Shown in pieces: positions 8,646 to 17,683 of a DNA stretch of 64,000 nt. The DNA comes from Streptomyces jumonjinensis (lineage in GTDB: Bacteria; Actinomycetota; Actinomycetes; Streptomycetales; Streptomycetaceae), in NCBI RefSeq assembly GCF_009600885.1, contig NZ_VCLA01000197.1, forward strand, positions 1,921 through 65,920, written 5' to 3'. The number at the start of each line of letters is the position of its first letter. The first letter of the stretch is position 1. The notes under the pieces are model-generated. The model was not told the DNA's origin and ran no database searches. It saw nothing but the letters and a program-made list of their open reading frames with translations. Both the position numbers and the translations under genes were made by a program.

Positions 8646-10748
8646 ATGCGCACCGAGGATGTCCTGGCCGCGATCGCAACCGGCCTATGGCGGTGGGACA
8701 ACGGAGCCGGGACGGTCACCCTCGACAGCGAGGCCGCCCGGATGCTTGAGCTGCCGCCCGGGACCCGCACCTTCCCGGAGTCGGTCGTCCGGGCCCGTTT
8801 CCACCCGGTCGACTGGAACGAGATCAACGGCGTGGTCTCGCTCGCCATCGCCGAGGGGACGCTCGCCGAGGGCCGGCTGCGGGTCGTGGACGACTCCGGA
8901 CGCGTGGTGCGCACGGTGCGCAGCCGCTCCAAGCCGGTGCTGTTCAATGGGGCGTATCTGCTGGACGGGATGCTCCAGGAGGTCGCCGAGCCGACGGAGG
9001 GCACGGCGGCGCGCACCCCGATCACCGGCGACTGGCGGCGCTCGCGCGAGGCGTTTCTGCTGGACGCGGGGCGTGCGCTGGCGGAGGCGCGCTCCACGGC
9101 CGAGGTGCTGCGGGTGGCGGCCTCGCTCTCCATGCCCGGGTTCTCGCCGGACGGGCTCGCGGTCTTCGGAGCGGCGGGCGACCGGCTGCGGATCGTCGGG
9201 CACCACGGGCACCAGAGCGCGGGCGACGACCCCTTCAGCGATATGCGGCTGGACACGGAACACCCGGCGGCGGAGGTGGTGCGCGGCGGACGGGCGGTGT
9301 ATCTGCCGAGCCCGGAGGAGTACTGCCGGCGCTATCCCACCAGCTGGCCGCTGGCGCAGCGGCTGGGGCGGCAGTCGTGGGCGTATCTGCCGCTGATCGT
9401 CGCGGGGCGGACGATGGGCGCGTGGATGGCGGCCTTCCGGCATCCGGTGGCCTTCACCCCGGATGAGCGTTCGGTGCTGACGACGGTGGCCCGGATGCTG
9501 GCGCAGGCGCTCACCCGGGCCGGGGTGGCCGAGTCGGAGCGTGAGCTGTCGCTGGGGCTCCAGCGGTCGATGATGCCGGTGCTGGGGCCCGCGATCCCGG
9601 GCATGGAGGTGGCGGCGCGGTATGTGCCCACGGGCGGCGGACTCCAGGTCGGGGGCGACTGGTACGACATGATTCCGCTGCCGTCCGGGCGGATCGCGCT
9701 GGTCATCGGTGATGTGCAGGGGCACGATGTGCGGGCCGCGGGGCTGATGGGGCAGCTGCGGATCGCGCTGCGGGCGTATGCGTCCGAAGGGCATCGCCCG
9801 GACGCGGTGCTGTCGCGGGCGTCGCGCTTTCTGCACGGCATCACCGACACCTACGAGAAGGCGGACTACTCCAGCCCCCGGTTCGCGACCTGTCTGTATC
9901 TGGAGGTCGACCCGGAGAGCGGGCGGATCGAGATGGCCCGGGCGGGGCATCCGGAGCCGGCGGTGCGCATGGCCGACGGGACGGTGCTGATGTGGCCCAC
10001 CGAGGGCGGGCTGCCGCTGGGCATCGACCCGGACTCGGACTATCCGACGACCCGGCTGAGGCTGGAGCCGGGCGAGACGATGATGGTCTGCACGGACGGG
10101 CTGCTGGAGACCGGCGGGCACGATCTGGACACCGGGTGGGCGCGGCTGCGGGAGGTTCTGGAGAACCAGGCGGAGCACTCGCTGGAGGAGCTGGCGGATT
10201 CGCTGGTGCAGGCGGTGCACGGCCCGGTGTCGCACTACACGACGGGGCCGCTGGCGGACCGGCGCGAGGACGATGTGGCGCTGGTGCTGCTCTCCCGGGA
10301 GGGCGTGCCCGGGCGGGAGACCCCGAGGCGTACGGCGATGGCGGTGGCCCAGGCGGAGCCGGAGCGGATCGCGGCGGCGCGGCAGCAGGTGCGGCAGCTG
10401 CTGCACGACTGGGCGGACCCCGAGCAGGTGGACTCGGCGGTGCTGATGGTGTCGGAGATGGTGACCAATGTGCTGGTCCACACCGATGGGAACGCGCTGC
10501 TGACGGCGGAGGTGATCTGCGGCAGTGGGGAGGGGGCCCGGCGGCTGCGGGTGGAGGTCTCGGACAGCAGCGATGAGCTGCCGCACAAGCGGCGTCCCGG
10601 GGAGATGGCGTCGTCGGGGCGGGGGCTGATGCTGATGGAGATGCTGGCGGACGCGTGGGGGGTGGATCCGAGGGGCGAGGGGAAGTCGATCTGGTTCGAG
10701 CTCCATGAGTCGGGCAAGCCCGTGTCGGAGGCGGCCCCGGGCCTCTGA
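8646..10748 (+). CDS. PAS-GAF-SpoIIE phosphatase with C-terminal ATPase domain
   Basis: A 700-residue cytoplasmic signalling protein. A PAS-like domain occupies about 1-110 and a GAF domain about 135-290. A PP2C/SpoIIE phosphatase domain at about 310-550 has metal-binding motifs GGDWYD, GDVQGHD and DDVALVLL. A GHKL ATPase domain of the RsbW anti-sigma type follows at about 565-690, with the N-box VSEMVTNVLVHT and G-box SSGRGLMLMEML. In Streptomyces such fusions belong to partner-switching systems that control alternative sigma factors through anti-anti-sigma proteins. No partner gene is adjacent. The ATG at 8646 has an AGTGAGG ribosome site. Ligand unknown. Confidence 0.92.
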   Translation: MRTEDVLAAIATGLWRWDNGAGTVTLDSEAARMLELPPGTRTFPESVVRARFHPVDWNEINGVVSLAIAEGTLAEGRLRVVDDSGRVVRTVRSRSKPVLFNGAYLLDGMLQEVAEPTEGTAARTPITGDWRRSREAFLLDAGRALAEARSTAEVLRVAASLSMPGFSPDGLAVFGAAGDRLRIVGHHGHQSAGDDPFSDMRLDTEHPAAEVVRGGRAVYLPSPEEYCRRYPTSWPLAQRLGRQSWAYLPLIVAGRTMGAWMAAFRHPVAFTPDERSVLTTVARMLAQALTRAGVAESERELSLGLQRSMMPVLGPAIPGMEVAARYVPTGGGLQVGGDWYDMIPLPSGRIALVIGDVQGHDVRAAGLMGQLRIALRAYASEGHRPDAVLSRASRFLHGITDTYEKADYSSPRFATCLYLEVDPESGRIEMARAGHPEPAVRMADGTVLMWPTEGGLPLGIDPDSDYPTTRLRLEPGETMMVCTDGLLETGGHDLDTGWARLREVLENQAEHSLEELADSLVQAVHGPVSHYTTGPLADRREDDVALVLLSREGVPGRETPRRTAMAVAQAEPERIAAARQQVRQLLHDWADPEQVDSAVLMVSEMVTNVLVHTDGNALLTAEVICGSGEGARRLRVEVSDSSDELPHKRRPGEMASSGRGLMLMEMLADAWGVDPRGEGKSIWFELHESGKPVSEAAPGL

Positions 10749-10754
10749 GCGCGG

Positions 10755-10935
10755 TGCCGGTACGGTTCGGGGCGCCGGTACGGGCCGGGGCACGGTCTTC
10801 GCGTACGCCGCGCCGGTACGGGCCGGGGTCTTCGCGTACCCCGCGCCGGTACGGGTCCGCACGCCGCGCCACCGGTACGTACGGGTCACGCCACCGGTAC
10901 GTACGGGTCACGGCACCTGCGTACGGGTCACGGTG
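10755..10935. repeat. Two repeat families between convergent genes
   Basis: Next to the permease gene, GTACGGGTCACG occurs at 10879-10890, 10901-10912 and 10921-10932; the last contains the permease stop codon (10928-10930), so the gene end is reiterated. Nearer the SpoIIE-type gene, GCCGGTACGG recurs at about 10755, 10773, 10812 and 10845 within longer units of 33-39 bp that also contain TCTTCGCGTAC. No clear terminator hairpin is visible in this gap. Confidence 0.8.
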
Positions 10936-11976
10936 CCGCCTTCCCCGTATCGGTGTAGTGCTCCCGCAGCACCCCGAGCACGCCGAGGCCGCCGCCACCA
11001 CCGGCACCGCCAGCAGCATGCCCAGAATCCCCGCGACCCCCGCCCCCGCCGTGATCGCGAGCATCACCACGGCGGGATGCATCTGGACCGTACGGCTCTG
11101 GATCATCGGCTGGAGGACATGGCCCTCCAGGAGCTGGACGGCGACCACCACCCCGAGGGCCCAGAGGGCGATCACCCAGCCCCGGTCCGCGAGCGCCACC
11201 AGGACCGCGACCGCGCCGGAGAGGAAGGCCCCGAGATAGGGGATGTACGCGCCGACGAACACCAGCGCGCCGAGGCCGACCGCGCCGGGGACGCGGAGGA
11301 TCAGCAGGCCCACGGTGATGCAGAGGGCGTCGATGAGGGCGATGAAGGTGGTGCCCCGCATGAATCCCTCGACGGCCTCGAAGGCGCGGCGGCCCATCTC
11401 CTCGACCATCTCGCCGCCCCGTCCGGGGGCGACCGAGTGCGCCAGATGGACCGCCCGGTCCGAGTCGCGGAGGAAGAAGAAGATCAGCAGCAGCGCCAGC
11501 ACGGCGGTGGCGATGGCCTCGCCCACCACGCTCAGCCCGCTGAGCACCCCGGAGGCCGCTGTTCCGCCGAATTTGGCCAGCAGATCCTTGGCGTTGGCGG
11601 CCAGATCGGTGAGCGAGGTCCCGGCGGCCCCGAAGTGCTGGGTGATCCCGCTGGCGGCGTCTCGCAGCGCGGCGAGGATCTGGGGGCCGTTGTCGATCAG
11701 GGCCTTGACGATGATGTAGGTGGCGCCGCCGACCACACAGAGCACGGCGGCGCAGGTCAGCGCGGCGGCCAGGGACCGGTGCATCCCCATTCTGACGAGC
11801 CGCCGGTACATCGGCCCGAGGAGAGCGGTCCCCAGCAGGGCCAGCAGCACGGGAGTGACGGCGATCCGGAGGGTCCCGATCAGCCAGAGCGCCACCGCGC
11901 CGACCCCGGCTGCCAGCAGGATGACGGCGCACCAGGCGGCGAGCCGCCGTACGGGCTCGGGTAGCAGGGTGTGCAC
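10928..11976 (-). pseudogene. AI-2E family permease with apparent frameshift near its 3' end
   Basis: A multi-pass membrane protein of the AI-2E (PerM/TqsA-like) family; members are putative exporters, some ion or signal transporters. The N-terminal frame from the GTG at 11976 gives about 330 good residues with several TM helices, an FFFLRDSDR loop and the family region GAYIPYLGAF, up to LLAVPVVAAASA. It then leaves the expected path. The natural ending LGVLREHYTDTGKAAP with a stop at 10928 lies in another frame. Restoring one base near 10975-11000 would give an intact protein of about 349 residues. As written, translation would run on, antisense to the SpoIIE-type gene, for 711 residues. A sequencing error and a true mutation are both possible. 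Confidence 0.8.
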
Positions 11977-12030
11977 CCCTTCACCCGATCACAGACCCGT
12001 GTCGGCGGCCCGCCCATCGCGTCCGGGCGG

Positions 12031-12240
12031 GTGATCACATGTCCGGACGGGCAGGTGATCACCCGCCGTGGCGAACCCGGGCCGTCACTGCGCCGGGTCG
12101 CCCGTACGGGTGATCACATGCCGTGGACCGTCGTAGGGGTGATCACATGCCATGCACCGTCGTAGGGGTGATCACATGCCATGCACCGTCGTACGGGTGA
12201 TCACATGCCATGCACCGTCGTACGGGTGATCACATGCCGT
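12031..12240. repeat. 29-bp tandem array reiterating the pirin 3' end
   Basis: Five tandem copies starting at 12110, 12139, 12168, 12197 and 12226, exact period 29, each with the palindrome GTGATCAC followed by ATGCC. The copy at 12226 overlaps the pirin stop codon (12230-12232). Two degenerate GTGATCAC elements lie at 12031 and 12055. The array fills the gap between the pirin gene and the start of the permease gene downstream of it, so it could also act as an operator for the permease. Confidence 0.92.
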
Positions 12241-13186
12241 GGACCGCCGGGACCGTGCCCAGCCGGCCCGCCTGGAAGTCCTCGAACGCCTGCTTGAGCT
12301 CGGCCTGGGTGTTCATGACGAACGGGCCGTAGTGCGCCATGGGCTCCCGGATGGGACGCCCGCCGAGCAGCACGATCTCCAGATCGGGGGTGTGGGAGTC
12401 CTGGGACTCGTCCGCCCGCACGATCAGCGAGCCGCCGTCGCCGAAGACCGCCGTCTGCCCCATCCGGACGGGCCGCCGCTCGGCGCCGACCGAGCCGTTT
12501 CCGGCCAGGACGTAGGCGAGGCCGTTGAACTCCTCGCGCCAGGGCAGGGTGATCTGAGCGCCGGGCCGCAGCGTGGCGTGGATCATCGTGATCGGGGTGT
12601 GGGTGATCCCCGGCCCCTCGTGGCCGTCCAGCTCACCGGCGATCACCCGGAGCAGTGCACCGCCGTCGGGCGAGGTGAGCAGCTGGACCTGGCCGCCGCG
12701 GATGTCCTGGTAGCGGGGGTCCATCATCTTGTCGGCCGCGGGCAGGTTCACCCAGAGCTGGAGCCCGTGGAAGAGCCCGCCGGACATCACGAGCTCCTCC
12801 GGCGGGGCCTCGATGTGGAGCAGGCCCGATCCGGCGGTCATCCACTGGGTGTCGCCGTTCCGGATGGTGCCGCCGCCGCCGTTGCTGTCCTGGTGGACGA
12901 AGGTCCCGTCGAGCAGATACGTGACGGTCTCGAAGCCCCGGTGGGGGTGCCAGGGGGTGCCCTTCGGCTCTCCCGGCGCGTACTCCACCTCGCCCATCTG
13001 GTCCATCATGATGAACGGGTCGAGGTACTTGTAGTTGATCCCGGCGAACGCGCGCCGCACCGGGAAGCCCTCGCCCTCGAACCCACTGGGCGCGGTGGTC
13101 ACCGCGAGCACGGGACGGGGCTGGGCCTCGGCGGAAGCGGAGACGCGCGGCAGGGTGAGCGGATTCTCGACAGTCACAGCGGGCAT
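12230..13186 (-). CDS. Pirin-family cupin protein
   Basis: A 318-residue bicupin of the pirin family. The metal site known from human pirin is conserved in order: His80 and His82 in WHPHRGF, His124 and Glu126 in GLLHIEAPPEE, so iron binding is likely. Some bacterial pirins act as quercetin dioxygenases, others modulate metabolic enzymes or redox regulation, so the substrate is open. The ATG at 13186 has a good GGAGG ribosome site. Just upstream an imperfect inverted repeat, AGTTGAATCCTGAACT (near 13214-13229), could be an operator. The gene follows the SseB-like gene on the same strand, separated by a terminator. Its 3' end is reiterated five times. Confidence 0.93.
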   Translation of the reverse strand: MPAVTVENPLTLPRVSASAEAQPRPVLAVTTAPSGFEGEGFPVRRAFAGINYKYLDPFIMMDQMGEVEYAPGEPKGTPWHPHRGFETVTYLLDGTFVHQDSNGGGGTIRNGDTQWMTAGSGLLHIEAPPEELVMSGGLFHGLQLWVNLPAADKMMDPRYQDIRGGQVQLLTSPDGGALLRVIAGELDGHEGPGITHTPITMIHATLRPGAQITLPWREEFNGLAYVLAGNGSVGAERRPVRMGQTAVFGDGGSLIVRADESQDSHTPDLEIVLLGGRPIREPMAHYGPFVMNTQAELKQAFEDFQAGRLGTVPAVHGM

Positions 13187-13251
13187 GGGGAGTACCTCCT
13201 TGGTGCGACCAGTTTAGTTGAATCCTGAACTTTCCGCTACCCAGAACGAAG

Positions 13252-13281
13252 GAGGCCCGGGAGGTATTCCTCCCGGGCCTC
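13252..13281 (-). terminator. Hairpin between the SseB-like gene and pirin
   Basis: A perfect 13-bp stem (13252-13264 with 13269-13281) and a TATT loop, 19 bp after the SseB-like stop. It should separate that transcript from the pirin gene. Confidence 0.88.
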
Positions 13282-13299
13282 TCCACTGAGATCGAGGCG

Positions 13300-13758
13300 T
13301 CAGCCGTACATCCGGCGCATCGCGAAGTCGACCATCTGCTCCACGGCCTTGGCGTCGAACACCATCCGGTGCTCGCCCTCCATGTCGAGGACGAAGCCGT
13401 ACCCGGTCGGCAGCAGATCGATCACCTCCGCGCCGGTGATCACGAAGTACTTGGACTCCTTGCCCGCGTACCGCCGCAGCTCCTTGAGCGAGGTGAACAT
13501 GGGGATCACCGGATGCTGGGTGTTGTGCAGCGCCAGGAAGCCGGGGTTGTCGCCGCGCGGGCAGTAGACCTTGGAGGTGGCGAAGATCTGCTGGAAGTCC
13601 TCCGCGGAGAGCGATCCGGTGGTGAAGGCACGCACCGCGTCGGCGAGAGACGGAGGCGACGGCTCCGGATACAGCGGCTGCCCCTGCGACTGCCCCCCGT
13701 AGGGCTGCTGGGGTGCGTACTGCTGGTGAGCGCCCTGACTCTGGTCATAGCCGTACAT
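13300..13758 (-). CDS. SseB-like N-terminal domain protein
   Basis: A 152-residue soluble protein. The first 35 residues are rich in Gln, Tyr, Gly and Pro and look disordered. The rest (about 36-150) resembles the SseB N-terminal domain, with the core VYCPRGDNPGFLAL and a typical end in VDFAMRRMYG. The domain is widespread in Streptomyces, often in several copies, and its function is unknown. There is no signal peptide or TM helix. It diverges from the acyl-CoA dehydrogenase gene, so the two palindromes at 13808-13844 might also affect it. Confidence 0.75.
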   Translation of the reverse strand: MYGYDQSQGAHQQYAPQQPYGGQSQGQPLYPEPSPPSLADAVRAFTTGSLSAEDFQQIFATSKVYCPRGDNPGFLALHNTQHPVIPMFTSLKELRRYAGKESKYFVITGAEVIDLLPTGYGFVLDMEGEHRMVFDAKAVEQMVDFAMRRMYG

Positions 13759-13807
13759 GCCGCAAGGGTAACCAGTCGCCGTTGGGCGATTGGGGGTTGC
13801 AACTTAT

Positions 13808-13844
13808 TACCGATGGGTAGCATCATCATGGCTACCAGCTGGTA
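13808..13844. promoter_or_regulatory. Pair of TACC-N4-GGTA palindromes before the acyl-CoA dehydrogenase
   Basis: TACCGATGGGTA at 13808-13819 and the perfect palindrome TACCAGCTGGTA at 13833-13844, centres 25 bp apart, in an AT-richer stretch 44 bp before the dehydrogenase start. Paired palindromes of this size are typical of TetR-family operators controlling fatty-acid genes in actinobacteria. No regulator gene is adjacent. Confidence 0.6.
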
Positions 13845-13887
13845 AATGGGTAAGCCAACAGACTCCCGAACCTACGGAGCCGTCGCC

Positions 13888-15714
13888 ATGGGGCACTACA
13901 AGTCGAATCTCCGCGACATCGAGTTCAACCTCTTCGAGGTCCTCGGGCGCGACAAGCTGTACGGCACCGGCCCGTTCGCGGAGATGGACGCCGACACCGC
14001 CCGCAGCATCCTCGAAGAGATCACCCGGCTCGCGGAGAACGAGCTGGCGGAGTCCTTCGTGGACGCCGACCGCAACCCCCCGGTATTCGACCCCGAGACC
14101 AACACCGCGCCGATACCCGAGTCCTTCAAGAAGAGCTACCGGGCCTTCATGGACTCGGAGTACTGGCGGCTCGGTCTGCCCGAGGAGATCGGCGGCACCA
14201 CCGCGCCCCGCTCGCTGGTCTGGTCGTACGCCGAGATGCTCCTCGGCGCGAACCCGGCGATCTGGATGTACTCCTCGGGTCCCGCGTTCGCCGGAATCCT
14301 CTTCGCCGAGGGCAATGAGGAGCAGAAGAAGATCGCGCGGATCGCCGTCGAGAAGCAGTGGGGCTCCACGATGGTCCTCACCGAGCCGGACGCCGGCTCG
14401 GACGTGGGCGCGGGCCGCTCCAGGGCCGTGCGGCAGGAGGACGGCTCCTGGCACATCGAGGGGGTGAAGCGCTTCATCACCTCGGGCGAGCACGACATGT
14501 CGGAGAACATCTTCCACTACGTCCTCGCCCGTCCCGAGGGCGCCGGACCCGGCACCAAGGGCCTCTCCCTCTTCCTCGTACCGAAGTTCCTCTTCGACTG
14601 GGAGACCGGCGAGCTCGGCGAGCGCAACGGCGTCTACGCGACGAACGTCGAGCACAAGATGGGCCTCAAGGCCTCCAACACCTGCGAGATGACCTTCGGC
14701 GACCGGCACCCCGCCAAGGGCTGGCTGATCGGCGACAAGCACGACGGCATCCGCCAGATGTTCATGATCATCGAGTTCGCCCGGATGATGGTGGGCACCA
14801 AGGCCATCGCCACCCTCTCCACCGGCTATCTCAACGCGCTGGAGTACGCCAAGGAGCGCGTCCAGGGCCAGGACCTGGTGAACTTCGCGGACAAGACCGC
14901 GCCCAAGGTCACCATCACCCACCACCCCGACGTCCGCCGCTCGCTGATGACGCAGAAGGCGTACGCGGAGGGCATGCGCGCCCTGGTCCTCTACACCGCC
15001 TCCGTCCAGGACGACATCGCCGCCGCCGAGGCCGCGGGCGAGGACACCGCCGGACTGACCGGGCTCAACGATCTGCTGCTGCCGATCGTGAAGGGATACG
15101 GCTCGGAGAAGTCCTACGAACTGCTCGCCCAGTCGCTCCAGATCTACGGCGGCTCCGGCTATCTCCAGGAGTACCCGGCCGAGCAGTACATCCGGGACGC
15201 CAAGATCGACACCCTCTATGAGGGCACCACCGCCATCCAGGGCCAGGACTACTTCTTCCGGAAGATCGTCCGCGACCAGGGCCGGTCGCTCAACACCCTC
15301 TCCGAGGAGATCAAGAAGTTCCTCGCGGTCGGCACCGGCGGCGAGGAGCTGGCCCCGGCCCGGGACGCGCTCGCCAAGGCGGCGGTGGACCTGGAGGCGA
15401 TCGTCGGCACCATGACGAACGACCTGATCGCCACCGGCGACGACGTCAAGAACATCTACAAGGTCGGGCTCAACACCACCCGGCTGCTGATGGCCTCCGG
15501 CGATGTGGTCGTCGCCTATCTGCTGCTGCGCGGCGCGGCGGTGGCCGCCGAGAAGCTCCCGACGGCGTCCACCAGGGATGTGCCGTTCTACCAGGGCAAG
15601 ATCGCCGCCGCGAAGTTCTTCGCGGCCACGGTGCTGCCGGGCCTCTCGGTCGAGCGGGCGCTCGCGGAATCCGTGGACGCGTCGCTCATGGACCTGGACG
15701 AAGCCGCGTTCTGA
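13888..15714 (+). CDS. Acyl-CoA dehydrogenase, long form with C-terminal extension
   Basis: A flavoprotein of 608 residues that oxidises an acyl-CoA to the 2-enoyl-CoA. The FAD and substrate-binding region is visible at STMVLTEPDAGSDVG. The catalytic base is the Glu of LYEGTTAIQGQD. A C-terminal helical extension of about 120 residues, beyond the usual 380-400, places it in the larger subfamily seen in beta-oxidation of unusual or long acyl chains. I chose the ATG at 13888, starting MGHYKSNLRDIEF, with GGAG upstream, over the in-frame ATG at 13846, whose first residues read as leader sequence. It is preceded by two operator-like palindromes and stands alone. Confidence 0.92.
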   Translation: MGHYKSNLRDIEFNLFEVLGRDKLYGTGPFAEMDADTARSILEEITRLAENELAESFVDADRNPPVFDPETNTAPIPESFKKSYRAFMDSEYWRLGLPEEIGGTTAPRSLVWSYAEMLLGANPAIWMYSSGPAFAGILFAEGNEEQKKIARIAVEKQWGSTMVLTEPDAGSDVGAGRSRAVRQEDGSWHIEGVKRFITSGEHDMSENIFHYVLARPEGAGPGTKGLSLFLVPKFLFDWETGELGERNGVYATNVEHKMGLKASNTCEMTFGDRHPAKGWLIGDKHDGIRQMFMIIEFARMMVGTKAIATLSTGYLNALEYAKERVQGQDLVNFADKTAPKVTITHHPDVRRSLMTQKAYAEGMRALVLYTASVQDDIAAAEAAGEDTAGLTGLNDLLLPIVKGYGSEKSYELLAQSLQIYGGSGYLQEYPAEQYIRDAKIDTLYEGTTAIQGQDYFFRKIVRDQGRSLNTLSEEIKKFLAVGTGGEELAPARDALAKAAVDLEAIVGTMTNDLIATGDDVKNIYKVGLNTTRLLMASGDVVVAYLLLRGAAVAAEKLPTASTRDVPFYQGKIAAAKFFAATVLPGLSVERALAESVDASLMDLDEAAF

Positions 15715-15825
15715 CCTCCCGCGCCACCGGTACGGCCCGTTCCCCGCGCAACCGCCGAGGGGGGACGGGCCGTCCGTATGATCAGCGGCCGATCAGCGGC
15801 GCGATCCCTGGGGGCACCACGGTGA

Positions 15826-16128
15826 TGGTCGACGAACACCGGTACGGACGCTGAAGCGCCTCGGCCTCCGGATCCGGGGCCGGTCCACCCCGGCCGCCCC
15901 CCCGGCGCGGTCGGCGAGCAGCATGACGCGGTCCGGGGGACCGGTCCCGTACGCACCCCCGGGGCCGCCGTGCAGGTCCGGGTGGGGGCCGTCGTGCTGA
16001 CGGTCGAGACGGGCGGGCTCGACGCCGAACGGCGCAGCGACGGCCAACTCACCGAGCTCGCCGGGATGTTCGCCGAGCGGGCCCGGCAGATCCAGAACGG
16101 GAAGAGCCCCACGGCCCGGATCGGCTGA
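15826..16128 (+). pseudogene. Possible remnant of a decayed gene
   Basis: The gap 15715-16317 holds no intact gene. The best fragment is an open frame without a usual start before the GTG at 15970, ending at TGA 16126-16128. Its last 52 residues begin VQVRVGAVVLTVETGG and end NGKSPTARIG, which looks like a protein C-terminus. I do not recognise the family. Just upstream, other frames on both strands also give short protein-like ends, for example a plus-strand GTTVMVDEHRYGR at about 15808-15849. This suggests an eroded region, though high GC content makes false peptides common. Confidence 0.35.
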
Positions 16129-16190
16129 GCCGCGCCCGGCAGAGCGAGACCGTCGTCCGACCCGTTCGGGTGACGGCTGCGCCGTATCGG

Positions 16191-16214
16191 CCGGTCCCGG
16201 CCGGCCGGGACCGG
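16191..16214. terminator. 24-bp perfect palindrome
   Basis: A perfect 24-bp inverted repeat (halves 16191-16202 and 16203-16214), able to form a 10-bp stem with a 4-base loop. It lies 63 bp after the remnant's stop and about 100 bp before the aminopeptidase gene. A terminator of the former gene is the simplest reading; a dyad operator is possible. Confidence 0.55.
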
Positions 16215-16317
16215 AGAATTCACCGGGAGTGAGCATCCACAGGGGCCCCCGGCTCACCAGAGGGGCGCGAGCAGGAACCATGCGCCCCCAGCGCACCCCC
16301 CTCGTTAAGGTGGCTCC

Positions 16318-17616
16318 ATGAGCACCAGCGCCCCGTACCGGTTCGACCGCAGGCACACCGACGATCTGATGACCTTCCTGGCCGCGGCGCCGTCGCCGTA
16401 CCATGCGGTGGCGGTCGCCGCCGAGCGGCTGGAGAAGGCCGGATTCCGGCAGGTGTGGGAGACGGACGTCTGGGACGCCTCGGCCAGCGGCAAGTATGTG
16501 ATCCGGGGCGGCGCGCTCATCGCCTGGCATGTGCCCGAGGGCGCCCATCCGCACACCCCCTTCCGGATCCTCGGCGCGCACACCGACTCGCCCAATCTGC
16601 GGGTCAAGCCGCGGCCGGACGCCGGAGCGCACGGCTGGCGGCAGATCGCCGTCGAGATCTACGGCGGCCCGCTCCTCAACAGCTGGCTCGACCGCGATCT
16701 CGGCCTCGCCGGACGGCTCACGCTCCGCGACGGCTCGCACCGGCTGGTGAACATCGACCGGCCGCTGCTGCGCGTCCCCCAGCTGGCGATCCATCTCGAC
16801 CGCACGGTCACATCCGAGGGGCTCAAGCTCGACAAGCAGCGCCATATGCAGCCGATCTGGGGCCTCGGCGAGGTCCACGAGGGCGACCTCATCCACTTCC
16901 TGGAGGAGGAGACCGGGATCGGGCACGGCGAGGTCGCCGGCTGGGATCTGATGACCCACTCCATCGAGCCGCCCGCCTACCTCGGCCGCGACCGGGAGCT
17001 GCTCGCCGGGCCCCGGCTCGACAATCTGCTCTCCGTGCACGCCGCCACGGCCGCGCTCACCGCCGCCAGTGCCACGCCGGATCTGCCGTACATCCCCGTA
17101 CTGGCCGCCTTCGACCACGAGGAGAACGGCTCCCAGGCCGACACCGGGGCGGACGGCCCGCTGCTCGGATCGGTGCTGGAGCGTTCGGTGTTCGCGCGCG
17201 GCGGTGCTTACGAGGACCGGGCGCGGGCCTTCGCGGCGACCGTCTGCCTCTCGTCCGACGTCGGTCACGCGGTGCACCCCAACTACGCGGAGCGCCATGA
17301 CCCGACGCACCACCCGCGGCCCAACGGCGGTCCGATCCTCAAGGTCAATGTGAACCAGCGGTACGCCACCGACGGCAGCGGCCAGGCGGTGTTCGCCGCG
17401 GCCTGCGAGCGGGCCGGAGTGCCGTGGCAGTCGTTCGTCTCGAACAACGCGATGCCGTGCGGGACCACCATCGGCCCCATCACGGCGGCCCGGCACGGCA
17501 TCCGGACCGTGGACATCGGAGTGGCCTGTCTGTCGATGCACAGCGCCCGCGAGCTGTGCGGGGCGGACGACCCGTATCTGCTGGCGAACGCGCTCACGGC
17601 GTTTCTGCACGGCTGA
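16318..17616 (+). CDS. M18-family aminopeptidase
   Basis: A cytosolic di-zinc aminopeptidase of 432 residues, of the aspartyl-aminopeptidase type, expected to form a large oligomer and trim acidic or neutral N-terminal residues from peptides. Metal ligands and catalytic residues are visible in order: His88 in GAHTDSPN, Asp in PRLDNL, the Glu pair in DHEENGSQ, Asp in SSDVGHA and a C-terminal His in CLSMHSARE. The length matches the family. The ATG at 16318 follows AAGGTGG. It is a single gene, followed at 68 bp by a small membrane protein gene. Confidence 0.93.
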   Translation: MSTSAPYRFDRRHTDDLMTFLAAAPSPYHAVAVAAERLEKAGFRQVWETDVWDASASGKYVIRGGALIAWHVPEGAHPHTPFRILGAHTDSPNLRVKPRPDAGAHGWRQIAVEIYGGPLLNSWLDRDLGLAGRLTLRDGSHRLVNIDRPLLRVPQLAIHLDRTVTSEGLKLDKQRHMQPIWGLGEVHEGDLIHFLEEETGIGHGEVAGWDLMTHSIEPPAYLGRDRELLAGPRLDNLLSVHAATAALTAASATPDLPYIPVLAAFDHEENGSQADTGADGPLLGSVLERSVFARGGAYEDRARAFAATVCLSSDVGHAVHPNYAERHDPTHHPRPNGGPILKVNVNQRYATDGSGQAVFAAACERAGVPWQSFVSNNAMPCGTTIGPITAARHGIRTVDIGVACLSMHSARELCGADDPYLLANALTAFLHG

Positions 17617-17683
17617 GAGCGGGGGCGCTGCGCCCGGCAGTGCGAAACATCCGGGAAAGGCCCCGCACGGCAGGGTCGGGCCC

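Noticed and set aside
9841..10927. The continuation of the permease frame as a true long protein
   Set aside because: The translated part is Pro/Arg-rich, antisense to the SpoIIE-type gene, and the natural C-terminus is found in another frame.
12031..12240. 29-bp repeats as a CRISPR array
   Set aside because: The copies are contiguous without spacers and there are no cas genes; the units match the adjacent gene end.
15588..16223. A 211-codon minus-strand frame in the decayed region
   Set aside because: It overlaps the end of the acyl-CoA dehydrogenase antisense and its composition is low-complexity.
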